A stretch of DNA of 43,372 bases from Saprospiraceae bacterium (GCA_020629935.1 JAHDCJ010000003.1:1-43372), one strand, 5' to 3'; shown: positions 1 through 8,801, counted from the stretch's first letter. The notes: generated from the letters alone by a model not told the origin. Program-made: numbers and translations.

Positions 1-57
1 TAAGTCTTGATTTTTTTGCTTCGTTTTTTATCAAGAAAAAATGAAGAAACATAAAAC

Positions 58-603
58 TTAATTTAAATCAAGCTCCACTCTATGCGCATAAAGCACATCA
101 ATAATAAAATTGATATGTTCTGTAAAATCGACCTCAAACATTTCTACGCCTGCCATTACTTGATCGCGTTCAACACCTGCGGCAAATTTCGGATTTTTAA
201 ATTTTTTCTTAACCGATTTGGCTTTCATTCCTTCCAATTTAGAAGGACGGATAAGACTTGCGGCTACCACAAAACCAGTCATTTCATCACAAGCCATTAA
301 AGCTTTATCTAGCCTTGTTTCATAAGGAACGCCCCAACTTGTATGATGTGCAGAAATAGCATGTGCCATTTTTTCGTAGCCTTCTTCTCGTAATTCTTTA
401 ACGATCACATGAGGATGTTGATCTGGAAATTTTTCGTAATCTGCATCATGTAAAATTCCTGTAGCAAACCATTCTTCTGGATCTTCACCTAGTTTTTTAG
501 CATAGGCTTCCATCACCAAACCTACGGTGAGACAATGTCTTCGAAGACTTGGGTTTTCGACCATAGCTTCCATTCGATGGATGGCTTCTTGTTTGTTGAT
601 CAT
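58..603 (-). CDS. HD-domain protein (putative metal-dependent phosphohydrolase)
   Basis: A 181-residue protein with the HD superfamily layout: an early His (H23 in RRHC), the paired His-Asp (H52-D53 in ILHDADYEKFP), a downstream AHH motif and a later Asp in CDEMTGF. These would bind one or two metal ions and hydrolyse a phosphoester, probably of a nucleotide, but the substrate cannot be told from sequence. It has no signal peptide or membrane segment, so it is cytoplasmic. It is the last gene of a minus-strand run (scpA, UPF0104 protein, flavoprotein reductase, this gene), starting 33 nt after the previous stop. The first residues (MINKQEAIHRM) fit a complete N-terminus. Stand-alone HD proteins of this size are common in bacteria and often poorly characterised. 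Confidence 0.85.
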   Translation of the reverse strand: MINKQEAIHRMEAMVENPSLRRHCLTVGLVMEAYAKKLGEDPEEWFATGILHDADYEKFPDQHPHVIVKELREEGYEKMAHAISAHHTSWGVPYETRLDKALMACDEMTGFVVAASLIRPSKLEGMKAKSVKKKFKNPKFAAGVERDQVMAGVEMFEVDFTEHINFIIDVLYAHRVELDLN

Positions 604-636
604 GGTGGTTAAGGTTTTATATTTTATAGAAGAATA

Positions 637-1353
637 TTATCCATAAAGTTCATAAAAAATTCGGTCTTTGGGTATACCCATTTGAGCTAATCGTTCGCGT
701 GCTTCATCGACCATAATGCTCCAACCACAAAGATAAAAATCCACTTCATCTTTAGGAGAGTATAAGTTTTCATAGACTTCATGTACATAGCCTTTTACCC
801 CTTTCCAATCTTTTTCACGAGACAAGGCAATGGTATAAAAAAACTCAGGATGCTCTTTGGCCAAGGCTTCCATTTCCTTTTGGTATAAGATCGTATTTTC
901 ATATCGTGTACCAAAAATAAGATGGATATTTTGATGTGCTTTTTTTTGATTAAAAATATCTAATATCATCGAACGGAAAGGAGCGATACCTGTGCCCGTA
1001 CAAATCAGCACAAGATCTTTTTCTATTTTTTCGGGTAAAACAAAAGCACCTGTTGGGCCTTTAAATTTAATTGTGCTGCCGACCTTGATTTCTTCAAACA
1101 AGTATTTTGTGGCTAATCCATTTTCAAGTTGTACGATAGATAGTTCTAAGACATTCGTTTGGTCAGGAGCATTGGCAATGGAATAACTTCTCCATCTTTT
1201 CAATCTTTTTTCATGAATTGGTAGATCCATGGTAATAAATTGGCCTGGTTTAAAATCAATAGATTCTAAATCGGGAACCTCTAACCAAAAGCGTTTTGTG
1301 TTTGCTGTTTGATCTTCTATTTTTATGACTTTACTTTCGTGCCAGGTCCACAT
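637..1353 (-). CDS. FAD/NAD(P)-binding oxidoreductase, ferredoxin-NADP+ reductase family
   Basis: A 238-residue soluble flavoprotein of the FNR fold. The N-terminal half is the FAD-binding barrel with the RSYS signature (R55-S58, in KRWRSYSIANAP). The second half is the NAD(P)-binding domain with a GTGIAPFRSM motif and the late CGW segment that in this family lies near the nicotinamide. It ends IFYELYG, close to the usual C-terminus. It should move electrons between NAD(P)H and a one-electron carrier such as ferredoxin or flavodoxin. No iron-sulfur domain is fused and no partner gene lies beside it. It follows the UPF0104 gene by 6 nt, so the two are probably co-transcribed. Confidence 0.88.
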   Translation of the reverse strand: MWTWHESKVIKIEDQTANTKRFWLEVPDLESIDFKPGQFITMDLPIHEKRLKRWRSYSIANAPDQTNVLELSIVQLENGLATKYLFEEIKVGSTIKFKGPTGAFVLPEKIEKDLVLICTGTGIAPFRSMILDIFNQKKAHQNIHLIFGTRYENTILYQKEMEALAKEHPEFFYTIALSREKDWKGVKGYVHEVYENLYSPKDEVDFYLCGWSIMVDEARERLAQMGIPKDRIFYELYG

Positions 1354-1359
1354 GGAGTT

Positions 1360-2490
1360 TTATTTTTCTGTGGTGATTTTTTCTTTTTTGCGATCATTCA
1401 CTAATTTACGTATCCAATTGGGGATGACTATTGCGCCAGCAAAAAGGTAAAAGAAGTACGTTAATAAACGCCAGAGGAAAGCAATAATTATGGCCATCCC
1501 AGCAAGGTATTTCCCATCAGCGTTGACAATAAAATCTGAAAGGAAAGGACCAAAAGCAGCTTCGGCAACCCCTGAACTTCCTGGAGTTGGACTTAAAGCT
1601 AAAACGACAAACATCACTTCTAAACGACCATAAATTAAGGTTTGTTGAAATAGGCTAAACCCTTCACGCACCACGGGAACAAATGCCATCATGAGCACCA
1701 TCACTAATACAAAGCGGATAGTCCAAGCGGTGGCGGTGGCGCCAAAAGCACCGAGATGAAAACTAAGAGGTTTCCCTTTGATCTCTGTAGCAGCAAGAAC
1801 CATATCATTTCCGAGTCCTTCTGCCTTTTCTTTAAAGCGTTTTAAAAACCCAAAAGAGCAAATCCAAGTTAAAAATCGTTTAACTTTTGTAGGGCTAATA
1901 ATAATACCATAAAGAAAAACAGAGCCATAGATAATCATAAGTACATAAGCGATATAGAACCAATTTCTCCAAAATTGAAATCCATCTCCCCCACTCTCTG
2001 GATAGATCATTTGCGAACCTAAGAATAAGAAAAGCAAAGGCAAGCCAACAACAAAAAACAAGGTGTCGAGCACCATACTATAAAAGACGATAGTTGCTAT
2101 TTTCCCTGCGGGTAATTTTTCTTGCGAAAGCACAAACATGGCCACGGCAGACCCTCCTACACTAGTAGGAGTAATTGCCGAACTAAATTCCCAAATGAAG
2201 ATCAGTTCAAAACATTTTTTCCATGAGAAGAAGCCATCGGTTAAGATTCTTAATCTAACCATGTAAGCGAAATGACGCAGCCCTAATAATACTACAGATA
2301 AAGCCAACATCATTATGGTAAATCCAGTCCAGTCAATTTTAGGTAAGGGTTCTTTGGTAATTGCGCTATACAGCAAATACCCTACAACCCCCAAGCCTAA
2401 GACGACAGGAATGATCACCCGACTAAATCGAATCGATTCCATCAATTCTTGTTCGGCCCCAACATTTTCATTGGTATTATTCTTCTTCAT
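1360..2490 (-). CDS. UPF0104 / lysylphosphatidylglycerol synthase TM-region family membrane protein
   Basis: I start this at the MKKNNTNENVG methionine, giving 376 residues and overlapping the scpA stop by 14 nt. A longer frame to 2547 would run further into scpA and adds a non-conserved leader. The protein has several hydrophobic segments and two conserved family stretches: SSAITPTSVGGSAVAMF in the first half and SPTPGSSGVAEAAFG in the second. These match the YbhN/AglD2-like integral membrane proteins related to the flippase part of MprF. The soluble synthase domain of MprF is absent, so lipid flipping or glycolipid handling is only a family-level guess. It is translationally coupled to scpA and followed 6 nt later by the flavoprotein reductase gene. 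Confidence 0.85.
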   Translation of the reverse strand: MKKNNTNENVGAEQELMESIRFSRVIIPVVLGLGVVGYLLYSAITKEPLPKIDWTGFTIMMLALSVVLLGLRHFAYMVRLRILTDGFFSWKKCFELIFIWEFSSAITPTSVGGSAVAMFVLSQEKLPAGKIATIVFYSMVLDTLFFVVGLPLLFLFLGSQMIYPESGGDGFQFWRNWFYIAYVLMIIYGSVFLYGIIISPTKVKRFLTWICSFGFLKRFKEKAEGLGNDMVLAATEIKGKPLSFHLGAFGATATAWTIRFVLVMVLMMAFVPVVREGFSLFQQTLIYGRLEVMFVVLALSPTPGSSGVAEAAFGPFLSDFIVNADGKYLAGMAIIIAFLWRLLTYFFYLFAGAIVIPNWIRKLVNDRKKEKITTEK

Positions 2491-3226
2491 CTTGATTTTT
2501 TGGGGTAAGCCAAAAGTTATTGGTACCAAGTCCAGGCACAATAGCAATTTTTTGTTGCTGTAATAATTCTAACAAAGCTAAAAACGTAAAAATTGCATGG
2601 ATTCGATCTTCACACATTCCAAAAACGCCTTCAAAGTCGGTTCGTTTTCTTCTGTTCACTAAATCTTTCAAATACGTTCTTTGGCCAGCTAGCGTGAAAT
2701 TATATCGAATAATGGTATGGGTAACCACTTTACTTTTTTCTTCAAATCGGCTGACGACACGTTCAAATGTTTTTAATAATTTGAATAAAGTAAGCGATTC
2801 TAATTCTAGGTCTACTAAGGCCGTAGATGCAATTTTTCGAAGTTCTTTAGAAATATTTCCACGCACTTCTTTTTTACTTCGGGTTTCTTCTAAGGTTTTT
2901 AAATCATCTAAAACACTTTTGTATCGTTTGTATTCGATGAGGCGTTCGACTAATTCTTGTCTAGGGTCTACTTCATTCCCTTCTTCATCCAATTCTTTAC
3001 GAGGTAAGAGGAGTTTAGCTTTAATACGCATTAAGGTAGAGGCGACTAAAATAAATTCACTTGCCAAGTCAATATTTAATGATTCCATATCCCGAATGTA
3101 CTGTAGGAAGTCATTGGTAATTTTTGAAATCGGAATATTATAGATATCCAATTCATCTCGTTCTATAAAGAACAAGAGCAAATCGAATGGTCCTTCAAAT
3201 TGAGGAAGTTTAATATTATAGGTCAT
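2477..3226 (-). CDS. scpA: Segregation and condensation protein A (kleisin of the SMC complex)
   Basis: A 249-residue ScpA kleisin. The N-terminus is diagnostic: MTYNIKLPQFEGPFDLLL followed by an IERDELDIYNIPI segment, the part that contacts the SMC neck. The middle is charged and helical. The C-terminal winged-helix region (about residues 165-235) would contact the SMC head. I chose the MTYN start over an upstream ATG at 3274 because family members begin here and because the extra 16 residues are encoded by a strong hairpin. ScpA acts with ScpB and SMC in chromosome segregation; scpB is not in this window. It heads the four-gene minus-strand operon and has a good promoter element upstream. 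Confidence 0.95.
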   Translation of the reverse strand: MTYNIKLPQFEGPFDLLLFFIERDELDIYNIPISKITNDFLQYIRDMESLNIDLASEFILVASTLMRIKAKLLLPRKELDEEGNEVDPRQELVERLIEYKRYKSVLDDLKTLEETRSKKEVRGNISKELRKIASTALVDLELESLTLFKLLKTFERVVSRFEEKSKVVTHTIIRYNFTLAGQRTYLKDLVNRRKRTDFEGVFGMCEDRIHAIFTFLALLELLQQQKIAIVPGLGTNNFWLTPKNQDEEE

Positions 3227-3247
3227 ATTAAGAAAGCCCGTTTGACA

Positions 3248-3280
3248 TTTAAATGATGGGCATTTATTGCCCAATTTAAA
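3248..3280 (-). promoter_or_regulatory. Stable hairpin in the scpA leader
   Basis: A near-perfect inverted repeat 22 nt upstream of the scpA start. The inner arms are TGGGCA and TGCCCA around a 5-nt loop. The outer arms are TTTAAAT and ATTTAAA, separated from the inner arm by a 2-nt bulge on one side. It has no following T-run, so it is not a terminator. Lying between the -7 element and the start codon, it would fold in the 5' untranslated RNA and could affect stability or translation. It also argues that the upstream in-frame ATG at 3274 is not the real start. Confidence 0.55.
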
Positions 3281-3310
3281 CGTCCTTATTTTTTTAATTT
3301 AAAAGGGAAA

Positions 3311-3349
3311 CAAAGATACATTTTTTTGACTAGATTTTGGATGATCTAG
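3311..3349 (-). promoter_or_regulatory. Candidate scpA operon promoter with operator-like palindrome
   Basis: On the minus strand, 3318-3311 reads TATCTTTG, an exact match to the Bacteroidota -7 consensus TAnnTTTG. That predicts a transcript starting near 3304, about 78 nt before scpA. No TTG is seen at the -33 position; instead a perfect 6-bp inverted repeat (CTAGAT, 8 nt, ATCTAG; 3330-3349) occupies that place. A promoter without a -33 element but with a palindrome there may be activator-dependent; this is inference. Confidence 0.45.
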
Positions 3350-3417
3350 AAAGATAAGAATCTGTTAAATTAATTGACAGGACAAGAGAATATTGGATTT
3401 TATTTTATTCGACGGAT

Positions 3418-3450
3418 AAAAAAAACCAGAAGGCTTGTTCAACCTTCTGG
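3418..3450 (-). terminator. Rho-independent terminator, minus strand
   Basis: An 8-bp perfect stem (CCAGAAGG and CCTTCTGG, 3426-3433 and 3443-3450) with a 9-nt loop, followed on the minus strand by eight Ts (complement of 3418-3425). It would end transcription of the secreted-protein gene at 3681-5231 and insulate it from the scpA operon. It lies about 230 nt beyond that gene's stop codon, implying a long 3' untranslated region or an unnoticed short transcript. Confidence 0.8.
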
Positions 3451-3680
3451 TAATCGTAAACTTAGTGTATTTTATTTGTAATACAATTCATAATCTCTTT
3501 GATTTCTGTTCAGAACCCCAATTTTGATCAGAAAAGAAAATTATTTCATGAATTACGCACACTAAATAGTAACCCAAAATAGAACTTCTAATAAAGTAAA
3601 ACTTTATTTAAAAATTCGACTTCAAATAAAGTCATATTATATCTTTCTTTCAAACCAAAATCAACAAAAATCTTACACCT
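3451..3680. other. Gene-free stretch between terminator and secreted-protein gene
   Basis: About 230 nt of AT-rich sequence with no convincing ORF, RNA gene or repeat. Because the only terminator seen lies at its far end, it is probably the 3' untranslated region of the minus-strand gene ending at 3681. Confidence 0.4.
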
Positions 3681-5231
3681 TTATTTGAATTTTACTTTTC
3701 CAAATCTGTAGTTTCTTCTTCTTTCTCCATAAATCACCATTTCGTTTCTGCTTGTTTGTTTACAGACTTTTGGTCGGGTAATTACATCTGCGTCTTGATT
3801 GCTAAATAAAGAATATTTTTCGTAGCTTCCTTTAGCGCCGAGAATAGCTAGCGTTACAACAGATCGCTTTCCATTATAATTGAGTATTCTTCGTGGGTCT
3901 AATTCATTGGAATTGGCAGGATTGTCATTGAAAATAAAATAGAGTTTATCTCTAACGGTGGCCATTGCAAATGAAGAGAAATATCCTCCATCATCAACCG
4001 TTACTTGTCGTTTAGGAATTTTATTTGCCCAAGCAATAGAGCCATCTGGGTTGATATTTATTACAATAATATCATTATAATTATAGTAATATCGTGTAGT
4101 AATTCTTCCATTAGCGTCCCTATTTTGTGATACTCTAACGAAGTATTGCTCTGCAACCAATACGGCTCCTCCATCAGATCGAAGAATTAATTTCCTCATA
4201 TCATAACTATAAAGTTCTTTGCCTCTAGCGGCTTTTCGTTCGGACATAAATTGGCTTAAGAATTCTTGGTCAAATTCTTTTACTCCTGAATTATATAGTT
4301 TTCCATTGGCAGCATTGATTTTAAAAAAACAGGTTCCTTTTAAAAGGGAAGTGCGAAGATCAGAATAAAACCCTGCACAAATTAGATCTCCATTTTTTGC
4401 GATTTTAAAGGTAAGTTCGGAAATGAATTTTTCTTCAAAACTAATTTTGTATTGTTTTTGATTGGTTCCTTGATCCAAATAAGCTAAAACGAGGTACTTA
4501 TAATTAGGCTTTCCTCCCTTCCTTTCTCTTACACGCTCATCAAATAATTTTCCTAGTAAATATGCATTTCCAGCATCATCCACTTTAAAGTCTTTCACTT
4601 CAAATAATTGATCTGTAAAAGGCAATGCCACTTCTTTACTCCAAACTTCTTTCATTTGTTTATCATAGACCTTAAAAGCAAAACGCTCTGCCTCGTTGCG
4701 TTTGTAAGGCATGTTATGATATACCATTAGATGTGTACTATCTTCAGAAATGCGGTAATCAAAAGATCCTGTTTCAAATAGTACTCTAGAAGGAACTTCT
4801 CCAATTTTTCGGATATTCGTTTCTTTGGTATCAAAACTTTTCGTGTCAATATCTTGAATAAATAAATATTTAGTTTTCTTTTGGGTATTGGTAAACGTCG
4901 TAAGCAGATAATTTTTTCCATTAAAGAAAATAATATCCTTAAAATTTCTTCGCTGGCCTTTGTACCGCACATCAATCTCTTTAGACTTTTTGAGTTTATT
5001 TTTGTGATTATAATATTCTAGGTATGGCTCATTTCCAGATCGACCTTGTAATCGAACGGCGTAATAACCATTAGCATCAGCTCCAAGCACATTAATAATC
5101 CGCGATTTGGGTGGCTCTTTCGTTTCTTCCCCCCAATAGACGTTTGCATGAGGAGTGGTTCGTTGTGCAAATATTTCGGTATTCCACATGGCAAGAATAA
5201 CAAAGAAAGAAATCCATTTTAAATGTATCAT
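3681..5231 (-). CDS. Secreted protein of unknown function, possible beta-propeller
   Basis: I do not recognise the family. The start at MIHLKWISFFVILAMW gives 516 residues and a clear signal peptide with likely cleavage after IFAQ. A longer frame to 5300 adds a non-signal leader and is less likely. The mature protein is rich in short beta-strand segments with repeated aromatic-glycine turns (for example GADANGYYAVRL, DDAGNAYLLGKL, PDGSIAWANKIP). This spacing resembles a beta-propeller or other repeat fold reading roughly one strand set per 50 residues. No catalytic motif or C-terminal sorting domain is seen. It is downstream of recX with a 92-nt gap holding a perfect palindrome, and it ends before a strong terminator. 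Confidence 0.8.
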   Translation of the reverse strand: MIHLKWISFFVILAMWNTEIFAQRTTPHANVYWGEETKEPPKSRIINVLGADANGYYAVRLQGRSGNEPYLEYYNHKNKLKKSKEIDVRYKGQRRNFKDIIFFNGKNYLLTTFTNTQKKTKYLFIQDIDTKSFDTKETNIRKIGEVPSRVLFETGSFDYRISEDSTHLMVYHNMPYKRNEAERFAFKVYDKQMKEVWSKEVALPFTDQLFEVKDFKVDDAGNAYLLGKLFDERVRERKGGKPNYKYLVLAYLDQGTNQKQYKISFEEKFISELTFKIAKNGDLICAGFYSDLRTSLLKGTCFFKINAANGKLYNSGVKEFDQEFLSQFMSERKAARGKELYSYDMRKLILRSDGGAVLVAEQYFVRVSQNRDANGRITTRYYYNYNDIIVININPDGSIAWANKIPKRQVTVDDGGYFSSFAMATVRDKLYFIFNDNPANSNELDPRRILNYNGKRSVVTLAILGAKGSYEKYSLFSNQDADVITRPKVCKQTSRNEMVIYGERRRNYRFGKVKFK

Positions 5232-5285
5232 ACAGTTATGTTTTATCAAAAAATCATTAATGCCTATCTTATTGAAAGAGCTATA

Positions 5286-5304
5286 GTATTTGTAAGACAA
5301 ATAC
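5286..5304. repeat. Perfect 8-3-8 inverted repeat between recX and the secreted-protein gene
   Basis: Arms GTATTTGT and ACAAATAC flank a 3-nt spacer AAG. It lies 55-73 nt upstream of the chosen start of the secreted-protein gene and just downstream of the recX stop. No T-run follows on either strand, so a protein-binding site is more likely than a terminator. Its geometry matches another palindrome at 18460-18478. Confidence 0.5.
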
Positions 5305-5323
5305 CATGCAAAAAATGAGTATT

Positions 5324-5800
5324 TTATTCTTCTGATTCAATTAATTTTATGCATTGCGAAATATTTTCATATTCATAGCCTTTCGTTTGGGCAAATCGCG
5401 TTAGTTTTCGCCGCATTTCCCATTCTGTTTTTGCTTTTATTGTCCTCTTTTTCTTTTCTAGTAAAGTCTTTAGATTGTCTAAATACTCTTCTTCATCAAT
5501 TTCCTCTAATCCTTTTTTTAGGCAATAAGGAGAAATCTTTCGTTTTTTTAATTCAATGGTAATTTTAATTCTTCCCCATTTTTTTATTCGATATTTTCCA
5601 CGTACATAAGATGCAGCGAAGCGGGTTTCGTCTAGAAATTTTTCTTGAATTAATTCTGCAATTACCCATTCTAAATCATAACCACGAACACCAAGATCCA
5701 ACAATTTCGTACGGACTTCTTGATGACAACGATCTTGGTAAGCACAATATTTTTGAAGCTTTACTAAAGCATCTTCTTTATTTAGGTATTTATCTTTCAT
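5324..5800 (-). CDS. recX: Regulatory protein RecX
   Basis: A 158-residue, highly charged, all-helical protein of normal RecX size. It shows the tandem three-helix pattern of the family: ALVKLQKYCAYQDRCHQEV near the N-terminus, then IAELIQEKFLDETRFAASYV, the YRIKKWGRIKI stretch and a C-terminal repeat ending QTKGYEYENISQCI. RecX binds and caps RecA filaments and so limits recombination and SOS signalling. recA is not in the window. The start MKDKYLNKEDAL gives the usual N-terminus. It is transcribed away from the MFS gene, with 101 nt of intergenic DNA between them. Confidence 0.92.
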   Translation of the reverse strand: MKDKYLNKEDALVKLQKYCAYQDRCHQEVRTKLLDLGVRGYDLEWVIAELIQEKFLDETRFAASYVRGKYRIKKWGRIKITIELKKRKISPYCLKKGLEEIDEEEYLDNLKTLLEKKKRTIKAKTEWEMRRKLTRFAQTKGYEYENISQCIKLIESEE

Positions 5801-5901
5801 AGTAAATTATTCCCATCAATTTTATTTATATCCTGTCTTTCGGACAAAGATTATTAAACACATTACCATCCTCTTCTTTCTTTTCCTACCTTCGAGCATT
5901 C

Positions 5902-7164
5902 ATGAAAAATCTATCCGCCATTATTCTATTGTTTTTAGCCAATTCCGTTTCTGGAATTGCGCAAGGAATTAGTATGATTGCTATCCCTTGGTATTTTACA
6001 CAACAAGAGGAAATGGCAGTTTACGGTTGGATTTACTTTTTTGTCGTCGTTATTGCTTTAGTTTGGTCTCCATTTGCAGGCACTTTAGTGGACAAATATA
6101 ACCGCAAAAATATATTTTTACTACTTTCTTTGATTTGTGGTAGTATAATTTCTTTCGTTGCATTTTATGGACATCAAAATGAAGGACTTCCTTTATCGCT
6201 TATTGCCTTGGTTTTTGCTTGTACTTTCCTCAATTATAATCTACATTATCCCAATCTCTATGCCTTTGTACAAGAAATAACAGAAGAGAAACATTATTCG
6301 AAAATAACTTCAATTATTGAAATCCAAGGACAGTTCGCAATGGTTTTAGCAGGTGCAGGAGCCGCGTTTTTATTGGAAGGCGTTCAAGGTTCCGTCCATC
6401 TCTTTGGGTTTAACTTTACCATTCCTTTTTCCTTTGAACCTTGGACGCTTTATGAAATTTTCACTTTAGATGCGGCTACCTATATCTTAGCTATTCTATT
6501 GATATTACCTATTCGTTTCGTTTCATTTCGACCTAGAACAAAAGAAGTAGGCTCCATTAGAACACAATTTAAAACAGGGTATAATTACCTTAAAGATCAT
6601 CGAGGTATTTTTATTTTTGGGGTTAGTTCCTATGCGGTTTTCGTTTGTGTGCTGATCACTACATTTTATATTTCTGCACTTTACGTAGATAAACAATTGA
6701 ATTCGCCTGGTTATGTCTATGCCTCTGCCGAAGGATATTATGCCATTGGTGCGCTTTTATCAGGCATTGCGATCCAATGGGTGTTTAGTAAAACGAGTCC
6801 CATAACAGCAGTAATTATTTTAACCTTCATCACTGCATTCTTCTTTACCTTAATGGGTTTTACTGCGAGCATAATGATGTTCTACCTAATGAATTTTGTA
6901 CTGGGTATAACCAATGCTGGAATTCGAATACTACGGGTGACTTATTTTTTTCAACAAATACCCAATCAGTTTTATGGAAGAACTAATAGTATTTTAGGTT
7001 TGACTCATATTATAGGACGATTATTTTTTCTTCCTATTTTCTCCATTCCATTTTTCCATCAATCCAATCACGTGATTTATACCATGCATATTATGGCGAT
7101 TTTTATGGTAATAAATGGAATAATCATGATTGCTTTTTATTCTCTTTTTCCACAAAAAAAATAA
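5902..7164 (+). CDS. Major facilitator superfamily transporter
   Basis: A 420-residue membrane protein with about 12 hydrophobic segments, typical of MFS. The loop after the second segment carries the family pattern (GTLVDKYNRKNIF), and the protein resembles the EntS/MFS_3 group of exporters. Substrate cannot be predicted; export of a small molecule is most likely. The ATG at 5902 begins directly with a membrane segment (MKNLSAIILLFLANSVSG). A TACCTTCG element at 5887-5894 lies so close that a transcript from it would be nearly leaderless, but no -33 match supports it. The stop codon overlaps the stem of the terminator that serves the convergent protease gene. Confidence 0.88.
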   Translation: MKNLSAIILLFLANSVSGIAQGISMIAIPWYFTQQEEMAVYGWIYFFVVVIALVWSPFAGTLVDKYNRKNIFLLLSLICGSIISFVAFYGHQNEGLPLSLIALVFACTFLNYNLHYPNLYAFVQEITEEKHYSKITSIIEIQGQFAMVLAGAGAAFLLEGVQGSVHLFGFNFTIPFSFEPWTLYEIFTLDAATYILAILLILPIRFVSFRPRTKEVGSIRTQFKTGYNYLKDHRGIFIFGVSSYAVFVCVLITTFYISALYVDKQLNSPGYVYASAEGYYAIGALLSGIAIQWVFSKTSPITAVIILTFITAFFFTLMGFTASIMMFYLMNFVLGITNAGIRILRVTYFFQQIPNQFYGRTNSILGLTHIIGRLFFLPIFSIPFFHQSNHVIYTMHIMAIFMVINGIIMIAFYSLFPQKK

Positions 7165-7191
7165 AGCCGCCCGTCGATGACAGGCAGCTTT
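7154..7191 (-). terminator. Rho-independent terminator of the HtrA gene
   Basis: Positions 7163-7191 form a long hairpin. Outer arms (AAAGC with GCTTT), a middle GCC/GGC and an inner GTC/GAC with a 3-nt loop are joined by two positions that pair only as G-T wobbles on the minus strand and mismatch as C-A on the plus strand. On the minus strand it is followed by a T-rich tail. This asymmetry shows that it works for the minus-strand protease gene ending at 7249. It overlaps the stop codon of the convergent MFS gene. Confidence 0.8.
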
Positions 7192-7248
7192 AAAACCAAA
7201 TGAAACCCAAAAACCTCTTGTATATTATTATGAGACTTAAACTGTATA

Positions 7249-8388
7249 TTATTGTTTTAGAATAACTTCTATTCTTTTGCTATTTCCTTGGCGATTAATA
7301 TCCAAGACTACTTTATCTCCTGGTCGTTTTTGACCAACAAGTTCTTGTAGTTCAGGAGAAGTATTAATAGATTTTCCATTGACTGCAGTAATCACATCAT
7401 CAGGCAAAACCCCTGCTTTTAATGCGGCGCCATTATCCATTAAACTAACTACATGGACTCCTTTAGTAATGTTCAATCCTAACTCTTGTGCAATTTGAGA
7501 ATCCATATCTCTGATGTTCACTCCAATATATCCTCGTTGTGTCGCACCAAATTGAATTAAATCATCCACCACTTTTTCCACGATGTTTGATGGTACGGCA
7601 AAAGAATATCCTTGAAACATTCCAGTACGTGTCATGATGGCTGTATTCACGCCAATCAAATTTCCTTTTGTATTAATTAGCGCACCTCCACTATTTCCTG
7701 GATTCACTGCCGCATCTGTTTGGATAAAGGATTCTATCGCTGAACCTCCTCCAAGGATATCAATATTTCTACCTTTTGCTGAAATAATTCCTGCGGTAAC
7801 GGTAGAAGTTAAATCAAATGGATTTCCTACTGCTAATACCCACTCTCCTACTTTCGTCCCATCAGAATCTGAAAAGTCTAACATCGGGAAGTTTGTTCCA
7901 TCTATTTTTAAGACCGCTAAATCCGTATTAGGATCTCTTCCGATAAGTTCTGCTCGAAATGTTCTATTGTCAAATAAGGTTACTTCTAATTCATTTGCGC
8001 CTTCCACTACATGATTATTGGTGACAATATAACCATCTCTTCTAAAGATCACTCCAGAGCCTGATCCTTCTTGAGGACCATAACCAAAATCGTCGCCAAA
8101 AAACTCTCTAAAAAGATCGGCGGGATCATTGCTTCTAGAGGTATTTCTATTTGTTTTTCTCGCTTTTATATGTACCACAGCAGGCATCGCTTTTTCGGCA
8201 GCCATTGTAAAACCTTCAGGTGTACTATTGGTAATAAAGTTTGTAGGTGATTGGTTGGATACCTTTTTACCTAAACTTGCTTCTATTTGAGTATTTGCTA
8301 TTTCTCCTTTATTAATATAAAAGAAACCTCCTAGCGCTATTGCTCCTCCTAAGATTGCTGCTAAAATTAATGATGTGAATTGTTTCAT
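7249..8388 (-). CDS. htrA: Periplasmic serine protease/chaperone of the HtrA (DegP/DegQ) family
   Basis: A 379-residue HtrA protease. The N-terminus is a membrane-anchoring or signal segment (residues 5-25). The trypsin-like domain carries the full triad: H126 in TNNHVVEG, D156 in NTDLAVLK and S233 in GNSGGAL. A single PDZ domain follows (about 285-379, with GYIGVNI and AGVLPDDVITAVNGK), so it is DegS-like in layout rather than two-PDZ DegP-like. It degrades or refolds damaged envelope proteins. It is monocistronic: a long upstream region and its own terminator flank it. Single-PDZ HtrA proteins are common in Bacteroidota. Confidence 0.95.
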   Translation of the reverse strand: MKQFTSLILAAILGGAIALGGFFYINKGEIANTQIEASLGKKVSNQSPTNFITNSTPEGFTMAAEKAMPAVVHIKARKTNRNTSRSNDPADLFREFFGDDFGYGPQEGSGSGVIFRRDGYIVTNNHVVEGANELEVTLFDNRTFRAELIGRDPNTDLAVLKIDGTNFPMLDFSDSDGTKVGEWVLAVGNPFDLTSTVTAGIISAKGRNIDILGGGSAIESFIQTDAAVNPGNSGGALINTKGNLIGVNTAIMTRTGMFQGYSFAVPSNIVEKVVDDLIQFGATQRGYIGVNIRDMDSQIAQELGLNITKGVHVVSLMDNGAALKAGVLPDDVITAVNGKSINTSPELQELVGQKRPGDKVVLDINRQGNSKRIEVILKQ

Positions 8389-8801
8389 AAGTTTTAGAAG
8401 ATTTTTAATTTATTAATGCTACTTTAAAATGAAAAGATGATAATTATTTCGTCTTTCGTTGTGCTAATATAACCATTTGTTTAGTCAGGATGTTATCAAC
8501 TTCGTTTACTTTAACAAAAGATTAACCAAAGGTCTGTTTTTCTAACAAAAAATTAAAAAAAGCCTTGTTTTACAGTCTTCACAGCGCATTTCTAAAATAA
8601 GGTATTTTAATTTTTTTTAACGTTTTTTGTTCTTCTGGGTTTCTTTTTTTTCGAAAAAAAATAATGCGCCTCTCAATTAGATTCTTTAATTTTTAAAGAC
8701 TTTGCATTTTTTTGAAAAAAATTGAATTTTTTGCACGAAATTTGTGGTAATTAAGGCCAACCCTCCTTAGTATTTTAAAAAGGCTTCTTTAAACCAATAC
8801 C
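8389..8801. other. 413-nt divergent intergenic region (htrA / HD-like gene)
   Basis: A strongly AT-rich spacer with runs of A and T and no ORF of note; it must hold both divergent promoters. On the plus strand, GAAATTTG at 8737-8744 matches TAnnTTTG except for the first base and has a TTG 22 nt upstream (8712-8714). It could start transcription near 8751 for the gene at 8802. On the minus strand, TATATTAG is a weaker candidate for htrA. Neither is strong. Confidence 0.35.

Noticed and set aside
5..36. Inverted repeat TCTTGAT/ATCAAGA at the window start
   Set aside because: Seven-bp arms with an 18-nt unpaired loop of homopolymer runs and no T-tail after the stem on the minus strand; not a convincing terminator.
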